Below, piece by piece: positions 23,322 through 34,508 of a stretch of DNA of 64,000 bases (positions are counted from its first letter, which is position 1; the number at the start of each line of letters is the position of its first letter). Source of the stretch: Phyto melanocephala (Eukaryota; Arthropoda; Insecta; Diptera; Rhinophoridae); contig OW799233.1 in assembly GCA_941918925.1 (NCBI GenBank), forward strand, positions 47,081,341-47,145,340, written 5' to 3'. The notes beneath the pieces are model-generated. The model was not told the origin of the DNA. It searched no databases and saw nothing but the letters and a program-made list of their open reading frames with translations. Made by a program: the position numbers and the translations under genes.

Positions 23322-24141
23322 TCTAAATATATAAAAGTGAAACTCTGTCTGTGTGTGTGTGTTAGCTATAGACTCCCAAACTGTAGAGCCGATCGGACTC
23401 AAACTTTGGCAAATTGTTGTACACATTCCAGGGAGTGTTTATGGGTGGCAAAAAGTGGGCGGGGCCACACCAATAAAAAATTAATTATCATTTTTAGCTA
23501 CTTGCACTGGACCGATTTTTCTGAAACTTTGCACACATATTGAGCTGTCATGACTATATACTTTTGTGATTAGAAAAGTGGGCAGGGTATTGCCCATGAA
23601 AAATTAGTTATCATTTTTAGCTACTTGCACTGGACCGACTTTCCTGAAACTTTGCACACATATTGAGCTGTCATGACTTTACAATTTCGTGTTTAGAAAA
23701 GTGGGCAGTGCCACGCCCATAAAAGATAAGTTATCATTTTTAGCTTCTTGCACTAGATCGATGTTTCTGAAACTTTGCACACACATATTGAGCTGTCGTG
23801 ACTATATAATTTCGTGATTAGAAAAGTGGGCAGGGCCACGCCCATAAAAAAAGTTATGATTTTGAGGTACTTGCTCTGGACCGATTTTTGTGAAACTTTG
23901 CACACATATTAAGTTATCATGACTATACAATTTCTTGATTAGAAAAGTGGGCAGTGTCACGCCCATAAACAAAATTATAATTTTCAGCTACTTGATCTTT
24001 ACCGATTTTTCTGAAACTTTGCACACAGTTTCGTGATTAAAAAAGTTATAATTTTTATCTTTTGGCACTTGATATTCAATTTAAATTCAGAATGCATTTT
24101 TATTCATTAAGGGCGTAGCAACACGCGCCGGGCTTTTCTAG
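23322..24141 (+). mobile_element. Helitron-like element C (820 bp)
   Basis: Starts TCTAAATATATAAAAGTGAA after A23321 and ends CTAG (24138-24141) before T24142, so the A/T target without duplication holds. The 3' subterminal hairpin (GGGCGTAGCAACACGCGCCG) is present. It has about five degenerate modules with GGGCAGGGCCACGCCC-type cores, each followed by the 'cttgcactggaccgatttt' and 'gaaactttgcacaca' phrases. No coding capacity. Confidence 0.78.
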
Positions 24142-24196
24142 TACAAAATAAAATACATCACACTCTACTCGATTTTCAAACAATAAAAAGACATTA

Positions 24197-24246
24197 AAAC
24201 ATATAAATAAAAAACATATAAATAAAAACATATAAATAAAAAAAAA
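24197..24246. repeat. Short tandem repeat (acatataaataaa units)
   Basis: Three copies of an 'acatataaataaaaa' unit lie beside the 3' end of the minus-strand LINE at 24290. LINE tails often consist of such simple repeats, so it may be that tail. Confidence 0.55.
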
Positions 24247-24289
24247 ACATTTAAACAAAATTATTAACACAAATTTTTTAACGTTTCTT

Positions 24290-26225
24290 TTTTAGCGAAA
24301 TAATTAAATATAAGTTTTTTAAAATTAATTGCGCTGCTATTTGTTTGTTGAAGAGTGTGTGGAAGAGTAATCCAAAGACGAATAGCATTTATGAAAAACT
24401 GCTACTCAGAAATGAGACAACGAAATTTTGGAATTATAATCTTTTTGCCTCTAGATGATCCAGCAAAACGAATATTTTTAAATAAGTATTTTGGCTCTTC
24501 AGTGTAAAAAATTTTCCAAAGGAAAATAAGTGTTCTTATCTTTAAAAAAATTTTAAATGATACTCCATAGAGTTTTTTTTGAAAAAGGTGACACATGCTC
24601 ACGTTGCCTTAGACCATAAACATATCGTACAATATTATTATACAACACTTCGAGCTTATTCTTATTTTGGAAATTATGTCACCTGAACGGGTGACAGATT
24701 ATACAACTGTGTAACCAGCTGTTCAGGGAGATATTGATTGGAAATTTTCGAACGAAAAAAAAGATGGCGGTAAGAGAAAAAAAAGGCGGGAAGTCGAACT
24801 GTCAAATTTTGAGAAGGAGGACATGTTTTTTTTTTGGTGAAGTTTTTTTGAAAGAGAAAAGACGAGTTTTTTTTTCGGTTTGGTGATGGTGGAAAATTAT
24901 AAAAGAAAAAACTGAAATTGAAGAAAAAAATTTTTTGAACAAAAGAAAGAATTTTTAAGTGGCTAAATGAAAAAGAAGATTAATAAGAAAACAGAGATTA
25001 AGTAGAAGAAAAATGGCAAAATTAAACTAAAAAGGAAAGCTAAGCGAAAAAAAAATTAATTAAATAAAAATAATAAAAATAAAGAAAATATGAGTAGTAT
25101 TGTTTGTTTTATTTAATGAGAGGAAAATTTAAGATACAATAGTTTTTTTACATAAATTAATAAATATCATATAACACTCATTCTACACTAAACATAAAAA
25201 AATTAAAAGTATTAAAATTAAAATTCACACACACACACACACCCATCAGGCTGGTATCATTCATCTTGGAGCTCGTTCGTGATTGGCGGAGAGATTTCCG
25301 GACACTTTTTAGACGATACACTGCGGGACAGAAAGAAAAAGAAGAAAAGAAAAATTTGTTTAAAGAGAAAATATAGTTAGAAGTAGAGGCAAACACATTT
25401 ATAATTTGAGCTCTTATTAAGTGTTAATTTTTATTTAGTTACTTACCTTTCTTTTTTTCTTTTTAATGGTGACATTGGACTGACAAATAGAATATATGGA
25501 CAGACTGACGAAGGAACGACCCCCTTTATGAACTGGAAAGATGACAGCAATCATGGAGTGAATTTTTTAAAAAAGTAAGTGAGTCAAGTTTCTACCTGTA
25601 GGGGTAGTATTAGGGGCAAATCCTAAATATGAGGGCCATTGATTTGCCATGGTAGAGGGTGGGCAAAGCCTAGCAGCATAACATCTGCTGCGACCAGAAA
25701 GGCGAATGTTGCGATAGCTTAAAACTGAATTTTAAGGTTAGGATAAATAGATGAAGTATGAGACGGTTTAGTTTTTTGTACTCACTTTTTTTGCTCAAGG
25801 TCTTGTGGGTGACTTGGTGGCGAACTTCACGCCTCTCTACCGGAGTAGCCGGATCACTCCAGCATGTTTTATCAATAATTAGCGTTGCCATCACAGTCAT
25901 CCACCGGGTTGGCCCAAGAGACCCTTGACAATTACAACTTGAAAGCAATTCACAACCATAAGTCAGACTAGAAAATACAATTCCTAGGTTTCTTACTGTA
26001 GTTACTATGTCAACCTTTTCATTATTTATTACGATGTCTGCTTTGAAAGTGGTTACGGCTTTTTATTTACAATCAGACATTTGGATTTATTGGGATTTAA
26101 ACATAGTCAATTTGCCGATGCCCAATGATAAATCTTGTTCAAATCATGATAAAGTTTGTTTATATTTTCCGTGATTGATTGCAACGGGCTGCCGCTGGTT
26201 GATAAAGTTATAGTAAAAAGCACAT
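24290..26225 (-). pseudogene. Jockey-like LINE relic, second copy, split by an LTR
   Basis: Same family as the copy at 14455-16330. The minus strand from 26225 reads HDLNKIYHWASANWLCLNPNKSKCLIVNKK to about 26060, then GCELLSS near 25945. It is interrupted by 24677-25930 and resumes with NKLEVLYNNIVRYVYGLRQ (about 24660-24605), then SRGKKIIIPKFRCLISE (24452-24402) and the final RLW. The corresponding intact order in the first copy is GLIYRCELF, KLNVLYNN, LRGKKIIIPLHRLLVSE. Stops and frameshifts are present, and RT motifs upstream of the thumb are absent. Confidence 0.75.
24677..25930. mobile_element. Probable solo LTR of a retrotransposon (1254 bp)
   Basis: The block begins TGTCACCTGAACGGGTGACA and ends CCCTTGACA, that is TGT...ACA, as LTRs do. 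It is flanked by ATTA on both sides (24673-24676 and 25931-25934), a 4-bp target duplication. It cleanly interrupts the LINE at 24290-26225. No polyprotein is inside. GTCACC and GGGTGAC at the left end form a small hairpin, and an ACACACACACAC tract lies at about 25229-25242. The length is at the high end for an LTR, so a different class of element is possible. Confidence 0.65.
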
Positions 26226-26726
26226 ATTTTTTAATACATAAAGTTCTTTAAGCGCCTAAATAATTTTGGATGATGATGGTGACCCCAAATTACCAGTCAT
26301 AGTGTCAAGGAGTATTGTAAAAAAAAACTCTAAAATCGGCTTGAATTAACTGAGTTATAAGCAAGGCATATAACTACTTTAGTATTGTTTTTAAAATTTA
26401 CAAATAAAAATTAAAAATTTTCAGCGTTTGATTCAATTGGCTGATTAAATGAGGAAATTAAAGTACGGGCGGTCCTATGTTTAATAATGATAGATTAAAG
26501 CTAAATTGTAATAAAAAATGTATGATGCCATCTCACATATTATTTTTAAATAAGAGAGATATTGAAAATATATATAAATCTAATAACTTTTTTACACTTG
26601 TTCACATTTAACATCTACCATCAATTTGCAAAAATGTTAACATTCCAGCAAATCCATTATTTTAACACGGCAATGTCATTGGAGGCAAGTATTTACTTAC
26701 CACGGTCGCTTACAAATAGAGACTCA
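26226..26726. other. Gene-free AT-rich stretch
   Basis: No supported gene. The 26270-26380 segment has phrases seen in family P/S repeats ('ctgagttataagca'). Confidence 0.4.
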
Positions 26727-26728
26727 AA

Positions 26729-26797
26729 TAAGTACTTAACACCCTCGCTTTTGGTATCGAATAAGTACTTATTACGCTCGTTGTAAATAAGTACTTA
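26729..26797. repeat. Three copies of the palindrome TAAGTACTTA
   Basis: Exact copies lie at 26729-26738, 26762-26771 and 26788-26797, separated by 'acaccctcgc' and 'ttacgctcg' type spacers. A related 'aagtatttactta' lies near 26679. The regular cluster could be a protein-binding array or a decayed minisatellite. Confidence 0.7.
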
Positions 26798-26839
26798 CTT
26801 TTATAATCACATTTAGAATGATTAAAAACAAACTTAATT

Positions 26840-28270
26840 AAATATTCATTTAATTTATCATTTCAACACTTAGGTGCCTTTTTGAGGGTATATAGAGATT
26901 TGAGCACACCATCTGGTACAGCCATGTAAATTTCTTCACATAAGTCTCCATATAAAATGCAGTTTTTATGTCTAATTGATGGAGATGTAATTTTTTCTTA
27001 GCTGCAATTGCACGTTTAACACGTACCGTAGTAAGTTTAGCCACAGGTGCATACTTTTCACTGTAATCAATACCATATCTTTGCGAAAAACCTCTAACTA
27101 CTAATCTAGCTTTGTATCGTAAGGGATTACCATTCTCATCGTTATTAATTTAAAACAACCATTTTGATTTAAGAAACATTTTTATGAGATTTCGATATTA
27201 TATATATATATGTTCCCGTCATTCCTATAAGGAGCATAGGGCCGTAACAAAAGACTTCCATCTGCTTCTGTTCATCGCGATGCTTTTAACCTCGTTCCAA
27301 CTAGTTTGCATGTTTGTCGCCTCGATTTCAATCTGCGCCATGTGTGAGCTGGTCGGCCTCTTCTGCGGCTACCGTGAGGGTTCCACTCAATAGCGGTTCT
27401 AGCAATGTCTGTGAGCGGTTTTCTTAGGGTATGACCTATCCACTTCCATTTTCGCCTCAGTATTTCTTTTGTTATGGGAGATTGGTTCGTTTCCTGCCAT
27501 AGTCTGATATTGGATATGGTTTGCGGCCAGAAAACTCGTAGCATTCTTCTAAGGCATTTGTTTATAAAAACTTGCATGGCATTCATGTCATTCATGTTTC
27601 GATATTACCCAGACATTATTAATTTCCATAGATTGTAACTCTTCATCTACAGCTTTTAACCATTTGTTTATTTCAGAATATTTTTCGGGTTCACCAGAAC
27701 AATTAAATATTTCTGTGGAGGCTGCATTGCCAGTAAAGTAATCTAGAAATCTTAAAGGTGCCTTTCGATCTCTGCTACTTTTTCTTGTCTGCACTATTTC
27801 TACTCCGCTAGCATGTACGACCGTATTTTCAGAGTCTTCAGATTCATCATCAGTTAAAATAGTTTCTTGATCAACAATTTCTTCTTAATATCTCTAGCTG
27901 TAATAATTTTTTTAATATCCATATCCCAGAGTTTATATCCATTTGGAACATAGCCAATCATTACAAGTTGTCGACTTTTGTCATATAGTTTTTTCCTTTA
28001 TTGTGTAGGTATCTAGGCGCAGGCTTTACACCCAAAAGCTCTAAGTATTTTTCCATTAGGTTTGAAACCGTAACACATTTCAGCAGGAGTAACATTGTCT
28101 TCCAAAGCTTTGGTGGGACTTCTGTAATAAAAGCAAGTCATTACCTTGTTTTTTCTGAAATCTTTCTATAAGATTCATGTAGGTTTGTATATTAACATTT
28201 TTCAACATCTTTAAGAAATTTCCCTTTCTCAATTTATTCATCTCAACATCTTTCGATTATTTTGGTGTCA
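26840..28270 (-). pseudogene. Ty1/copia polyprotein relic
   Basis: On the minus strand, from 28270 down, frames give integrase C-terminal sequence (VTPAEMCYGFKPNGKILRAFGCKA, about 28105-28025), then RKSSRDRKAPLRFLDYF (about 27790-27737). The start of reverse transcriptase follows (INKWLKAVDEELQSMEINNVWVI, about 27680-27605), then DENGNPLRYKARLVVRGFSQRYGIDYSEKYAPVAKLTTVRV (about 27140-27020) and KKLHLHQLDIKTAF (about 26995-26950). Order and wording are those of copia RT. Frameshifts, stops and a 396-bp RTE insertion disable it. No LTRs were recognised nearby. Confidence 0.85.
27201..27596 (-). mobile_element. 5'-truncated RTE-type LINE inserted in the copia relic
   Basis: An 11-bp target duplication TTTCGATATTA flanks it (27190-27200 and 27597-27607). 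The minus-strand frame 27595-27272 reads CLRRMLRVFWPQTISN, ILRRKWKWIGHTLRKPLTDIARTAIEWNPHGSRRRGRP and TWRR, the standard C-terminal end of RTE LINE reverse transcriptases. The 3' end (left) carries a short TA repeat (27201-27210), as RTE elements do. Only the last 400 bp or so were inserted. Confidence 0.9.
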
Positions 28271-28289
28271 TCACAAACATTTTACCATA

Positions 28290-30920
28290 TGTGTGTATGC
28301 ATGTGCACTAGGGTGACCGCAAAATACCGATGTCGGAATTTTGTTCGTCTGGACCCCAACAAACGATTTTCCTTCCCAGATATTGAGATAGCGAAAACTT
28401 GATCTGGATTTAACGACGTTAACTCTTGCTGCCCGTCGCTCAAAGTTTAAAAAAAATCCAAATTTTTTGACAAAAACTTGACATAAGGAGCCATAACTCC
28501 AGAACGGTAAATAATAAAAAACGCTTAATATCTTAAAAGAAACCGAATGTTGTTCTTCAAAGTTTATATTCCATGCATGATTGTTTTTATTTTAAGTCAA
28601 ACAGCTTTTGACCCCAAAAACCGGATCTGATACCACTAAGAGTCCCTCTAGTATTAAAAATATTCTTAGTGTTATGCGGGCCTTTTTGAATACACCTCAA
28701 TAAAGTTGTGACATATCCGATGAAGGCTCTTGATGAATAGTTTAAAAAACTTAAACGGGCTTATTAAGTTCTTTCTCAGGAGTGGCGCACTTATACCCCT
28801 TGTGCTTAAACTTTTTTTGTAAATTTCTAAATAAATGAACTTGTACCTCAAAAGCATGTCAGTAATGCCTAATAAGAAAAACTGATGACCTATATTTTTG
28901 TTAAGAAAAACTTTTAAGGTTCTCTGTTACATTTTGAAAATTATTCAGATTCCATTTTTATCCTGACTTTGGCAATGAACTCATTCCAGAATTGTTCTAT
29001 TCTTTTGTGAGAAAATGTTTTGAACCAGTCTTGTCGAATTGGTGGTATATTGTAGAGAAGATCGTGGAGATTCTCGATTTAATAGAACTTTAGTGTCTTT
29101 ACACAGTTTTTGCAGAAAGTTGTTGGAGTAACTGCAGGGCTCGGCCAACATTTCGAGCTTTCATGTTTACCTTGGTGAAGTTATCTTGATCATTTGTAAG
29201 ATCCTATTTGTATGAGAGGTTCGAAGGATCATCTTTCTGAAAGTCCTAGAATTGGTCGCCATATTTTGCTACCGGACGATAATCCCGCATTCAGCTCTTT
29301 TGCTATAAACTTCTTCGAACCTCACCTAATAATTCCATATTTCAACTTAATTTTAGAAAACAAAATCACTTTGATTTTATCTCCACAAATATTCCAAGTA
29401 TATCGAAATCAGAATATGTCCCTCATTAATTACAATAGTGATATAACTCTAAAAACATGGTTCCGAAAAAAAATCCCTTAATCCCTTTTTAAAAACTATA
29501 CCATTTATAGGTAAATATAATTAACATATTTTATAAATTATTTTAAGCAAGATTTTTATACCGAAAATTAATTGAAAAAATTTTTTTTAAGTCTTGAATT
29601 TAATATGAAAAAATTTTGCGTCTCCAAAAGTACTAATCATTTTAAAGACAGCATCATATCATCTTAAGAGTTCAACCTGAAAAAGTTAAAACTGCGAATT
29701 TCAAGTTATGACACTATTGAAGTAAATGGGATTTTCTTGGCGAAATGGGTTTTCTGCAGATTTTTCTTCACTTTTGAAAACCATTTAGTAGTGTCTATTA
29801 TGTTAAGTTTTTTTTCGTTGCATTGTATTGTTGTTTTGCAAAGTTAAAAGTATTTGAATTATTTCACTGTTGAATGTTTTATAAGTATTTTTGAAGATAT
29901 TTTGCACACCTTTAGTATTTACACAAGAATAAAAAAATTTTAGCATAATTTTAATCTAAGCTTTTGTAAAACAGTATCATCGAAATATTAAATAGGAGAA
30001 TAAGTAGTTTCGCATTAAAAAAATTGTCGCCCTCAGACAAACTAAACACACAGCTATACTGTGTACTTGCGAAAACGTTTAAACTCGGAAACATGATCGA
30101 CCCGGAAACGTTAACATCTTTTGTTTGGAATTAGTGATGGAAATTTTTTTCCAATAACTCCCGCTAAATATGACTCAAAATCGCTAGAAAAAAAGCTAGT
30201 TTTTTTTACTAGGTTAAAATTTTAGCGATAAGTTTCTAACTATATTGAAATACTTCAAAAATTGTTTAAAGTTCTAGAGATAAATCGATAAATTTATTAC
30301 AAAAATATATATATACTCCATTTACACCTGAGTAAATGAAAAGACAAGCATTTGAATTGTTAGCAATGGAACAAAGAGATAGGGTGTGTAGTATACGTTA
30401 TCCTTTATGTTTATTTTTCTACTTTTAAAATTTTCCCTCAGGCTTAATTTTATATTTTTAAAAAAATATGTCATCAAATCTATAAGGTTGGCTGATGTAA
30501 TTTGTTAAAAAAATTACAAAAGTTTAGGTATATTCTTATAGGTATGCTGCTTTGGTGTAAGAAAGAACAACTGTTTCTTAAACGTTACTGTTAATTTTTT
30601 AAAAACGAATTCTGTTCCAAAATCGAAAATTACAGCAATGTATTTCCATCGTCCATGCAAGAAGGATATGATATTAATAAAAAAAATTTTTTGGATCTGA
30701 AAATCGTAATATATTTTTGTTTCATTGCAACTAGTTTGAATGTTTTGACGCTTTTGCCTGGGACAAGCATGAGCTTACCATTATCTTTTGTGACTGCCCT
30801 GCGTATACTTATGGCTGCTTAGTTCTCGTTTCGGTAACCTATGCAATTCCATTTTGATCTTTTTATTTTAGTATCTATTGAAAATTGGTTCGTTTAGTGC
30901 CATAATATACTACATACATA
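28290..30920. other. Gene-free stretch, possible unrecognised repeat at its left part
   Basis: The segment starting near 28311 ('actagggtgacc') looks like a transposon terminus, but no partner end was found. The open frame at 29212-29481 has no recognisable domain and an atypical composition. The rest is AT-rich. Confidence 0.35.
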
Positions 30921-30924
30921 ATAT

Positions 30925-31335
30925 ACCCTTAATGAATAAAAATGCGTTCTGTGTTAGCTATAGACTCCGAAACTGTAAAACCGATCGGACTCAAACTTTG
31001 GCAAATTGTTGTACACATACCAGGGAGTGTTTATGGGTGGAAAAAAGTGGGCAGGCCACGCCCATAAAAATTAGTTATCAGTTTTAGCTACTTGCACTTG
31101 ACTGATTTTTCTGAAACTTTGCACACATATCGAGCTGTCATGACTAAATAATTTTGTGATAAGAAAAGTGGGCGGGGCCACGCCCCTAAAAAAGTTTTAA
31201 TTTTGAGGTACTTGCACTGGACAGATTTTTCTGAAACTTTGCACACATACTAAGCTGTTATAACCATATAATTTCGTGATTAGAAAAGTGGGCAGGGCCA
31301 CGCCCATAAAAAAAGGTTATAATTTTGAGGTACAA
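30925..31335 (+). mobile_element. Helitron-like element D, truncated and rearranged
   Basis: 30925-30950 ('cccttaatgaataaaaatgc') is the family's 3'-end region in inverse orientation. It is joined directly to 'gtgttagctatagactccg', the 5' region in direct orientation. Three modules follow, with GGGC(G/A)GG(G)CCACGCCC cores, ending abruptly after 'ttgaggta'. Neither the TC start nor the CTAG end is present. Confidence 0.7.
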
Positions 31336-31368
31336 AAAATATTTGTATTTTTTTAAGCCGAACCTTAT

Positions 31369-31525
31369 TGATTAATCAAGTGCCCCTGTTAACTAGACTA
31401 TAGTGTGCTAGTGCTGGGAGTTACGGGTTCAATTTAGGCCAGAAATGCTGATCTGTTACACTATAAATAATCTTCGTCTTCGTTCTTTTGGTTAATAAAA
31501 TCAAAATAAAATAAATAAATATTAT
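31369..31525 (+). mobile_element. tRNA-derived SINE, family distinct from the 54-kb copy
   Basis: A tRNA-like head carries a box-A-like 'tagactatagtgtgctagtg' and a box-B-like GGTTCAATTTAGGCC (about 31426-31440). An AT-rich body follows, then a tail of AAAATAAAATAAATAAAT. It resembles the 54233 SINE only in the head. No clear target duplication was found. Confidence 0.55.
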
Positions 31526-31679
31526 TGTATGAAATAATCAAATAAGTTTTATTATTCATATTTTTTATTCAATTTTAAATTAAAATGTTTCCCAAATGTG
31601 TGAGTTGCATTGAAACCATTTCTCACTTCCCTGTTGATAAAACTAGGCTTCGTGTTCCATTGTAGCAGAAATGGACTAG

Positions 31680-32065
31680 TTACAACATAGTCTTATGTAA
31701 TACAGTCATGGACCATTTTAGTTTAATACAAGAGTTTGTAGTTAAACGACAAGTGTTCGGGTTTTAACGATTGCATACGTATAGTGTTGTTAAGAGGTGT
31801 GTATAATGGTCGTGTAGATGCTCCATCGAAGTAGTGACAAAAAGTAGTTTTGACTCTACTCCGATGGGTTATATGGTTCAGCGCTACGATATCGTAAGGC
31901 TTAAACGACCATGTTTTCTCTAGACATTTGAATGACCTTTGAATTAGCTCTAGCCCATTATGGAGTAACATGCGTGTAAGGAGTAGTCGCGTTATCTACA
32001 CGGTTATTGTATTAGGCAACGAATTTCAACTTTTCCTTTATCCAACATTTACTTGCATATGTTGG
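31680..32065 (-). pseudogene. LINE-derived repeat shared with about 53275-53625
   Basis: About 380 bp align by eye with 53275-53625, sharing 'gtaatacagtcatggacc' and 'acgacaagtgttcg' (each with slight variation) plus 'ctactccgatgggttatatg'. The 53-kb copy continues into LINE RT sequence on the minus strand, so this is a relic of the same R1-like LINE. No intact frame. Confidence 0.6.
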
Positions 32066-32207
32066 AATGGAGCTTTTAAAAATGATGAATGTTAAGTGGA
32101 TGGATAAATTGTAGTCGCATATATGAGCGAATAAAAAAATTCATTCATTTTTACCAGGATGACTACTAAGATGGATGTATGACGACTGGCTGGTTGTAGT
32201 GTACGTT

Positions 32208-32262
32208 AGTTGGTTGCCTATTGGACTGGTTGGTTGGTTGATTGGTTGGATGGATGGATAAA
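32208..32262. repeat. TTGG/TGGA-rich tandem repeat
   Basis: Irregular tandem units of ttgg, then tgga, in a simple-sequence tract. No other structure seen. Confidence 0.65.
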
Positions 32263-32264
32263 CG

Positions 32265-33610
32265 TAAATTAAGCTACAAAATAAAACATTAGCTCCACTT
32301 AAGAAGCAGATGTTAAACGATAATAGCAACAACAACAGCAACAGCTACAAACACTAAAAAAATAAAACTTAAATTACGAGACACAACAAATAATGAAAGA
32401 AAAAAAACAAGCGAAAATTACAGCGATCTAATTTAGTTCAGGTGTTTCATAGGGTTAGTTATTGCTTGTTGTTGCTGCATTTATTGCTGGTAAATAAATA
32501 CAACACGACTTAACATCAACATTTTTGGAATGAAACTAAACTTAAAACTGAAACATGTGAGTGATTGAATGTTAAACGAAAACTTTATATCGCCTCTACC
32601 ACACGTTATTGGCCACTATATCGTCAACAATCTCGCCTTCATCATCATGATGATAATGATGATCATTATTGCCGCCACCGCTATTTTATTTGTAGAATAC
32701 AAGGGGTTCAAATTTAATTTGTTTTAGTTTTCAACAATATGGTGTTTGTTACTGTTTTTGTTTCTTCTTATTTTTTCTTAAAACAAAATAATCTAATTGA
32801 GTTTAATGACTGTAGTAATTACCGCCAAACAACATTTGTTTTTTATATTTAAAAGCAAATTCGTTCTTCCCAAAACTAAGCAAATAAAATAAGAAATAGT
32901 GAAAATCATTCAAAGAGAAAATTGCGGGAGATAATTGACCCCTTTTGATTAAGGGTTAAATTAAAGATGCATCGTCCTTCAAGTTCAGTTTTAATTTTTT
33001 TACAGAATTGGACAGTTAGCAATGTAAAGGAGTGAACAAATTTACTCTATTTCCTCTTTTTTGCAGGGAATAGGACTTGATAAGCAGAGGAGTAGGTATT
33101 GAGAAATTTTGCTATAAAGTAGAGAGAGTTTAATATTCTAAACAAAATTTTTTCTATAAAATATTATTGTAGTAAGTAGATATGACTTAAGAGCAAAATC
33201 TCTCTACATAGGCCAATCACTCACAAATGAACAACTCGTATTATTTGCAATAGAGTAACAAACCTCAGTTTATTTAAGCTTTAAACTCAAATAGTACCCA
33301 GCATTGTCCAGGGTCGCGTTACAGAAACAAATTTAGAAAGAAAAAATAACATTTTTCTCTTTTTCACTTTTTTTGTTTAATATTTTAACAACATACTGGG
33401 TTGCACGGCTATTCTCTAATTTAAATTCGTCCGCTTATCTCTACTCTGCTGATAACTCCTTGATGTGTATTAAACCAGTTACTTCGCCTCCTCACTTTTT
33501 CTACTTCTCTCGGAATTATTGGAATGTTAAGCAAATCTATGCTTGCCCTAAAGTTTTCCGAGTGTGATCTTCCAAGAAAATTTATAACCAAAAATTGTTT
33601 GCCCTTAGCC
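32265..33610. other. Gene-free stretch
   Basis: CAACAACAGCAACAG near 32325 and an ATCATCATGATGATAATGATGATCATT tract near 32640-32665 are low-complexity, host-like DNA. No coding region was supported. Confidence 0.4.
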
Positions 33611-33613
33611 CTG

Positions 33614-34076
33614 TCTGTATATATAAAAGTGAAACTCTGTGTGTGTGTGTGTTAGCTATAGACTCCGAAACTGTACAACCGATCGGACTCAAACTTTAGC
33701 AAGTTGTTGCACACATACCAGGGAGTGTTTATGGGTGGAAAAAAGTGGGCGGGGCCACGCCCATAAAAAAATTAGTTATCATTTTTTCTACTTGCACTTG
33801 ACCGATTTTTCTGTAACTTTGCACACATATTGAGCTGTCATGACTTTATAATTTCATGATAAGAAAATTGGGCAGGGCCACGCCCATAAAAAATGTTATA
33901 ATTTTGAGGTACTTGCTCTGGGCCGATTTTTGTGAAACTTTGCACACATATTGAGTTGTCATGACTATACAATTTCTTGATTAGAAAAGTACCTTTTTGC
34001 ACTTGATATTAAATTCAAATTCAGCATGCATTTTTATTAATTAAGGGGCGTATCAACGCGCGCCAGGTTTTTCTAG
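33614..34076 (+). mobile_element. Helitron-like element E, short internal-deletion form (463 bp)
   Basis: Starts TCTGTATATATAAAAGTGAA and ends CTAG (34073-34076) before T34077, with the terminal hairpin GGGGCGTATCAACGCGCGCC. Only two complete modules and part of a third remain. The 5' neighbour is G rather than A. Confidence 0.75.
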
Positions 34077-34508
34077 TTCTCTATAAAATACTAATATAAT
34101 CCGACACATACATAAACTGGTTTCATTGTTTTTGTCAACATGCAAAATGTTTGCATTTTGATGACTACCCACTGATACACGACGCACAACTTAATTTGAA
34201 AAATATATGTTTGCTGCAGCTATCTTCCCGGCAGCATCATTAGCCTTTGAAAAAAAATTTTAATAATCAAACAGAATTGCGTCTGCAAAAGCCAGCCGAA
34301 AAAAGTACGGCCCATAATTAAATCGATCACAGTAACGTGAAATGCTCTCGTTATACCTTTAACCTATGGTACTAAGGGTATAAATAGCTTTTTCCTTTCT
34401 TTTTAAAAGTCCCCGCTTATTACACAGATATGTAGTGTCAATCTCCTGGTAGTAATTAGGAATGAATCTCTACTGGAATCCAGTACAATCGCTCCATAAC
34501 TTTGTAAT

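Noticed and set aside
26729..26797. CRISPR-like array of repeats and spacers
   Set aside because: Repeats are only 10 bp and palindromic, in animal DNA; no cas genes.
28311..28330. 'actagggtgacc' as a transposon end
   Set aside because: No inverted partner or target duplication was found within the window.
29212..29481. 89-codon frame
   Set aside because: No recognisable domain and no splice context; treated as chance.
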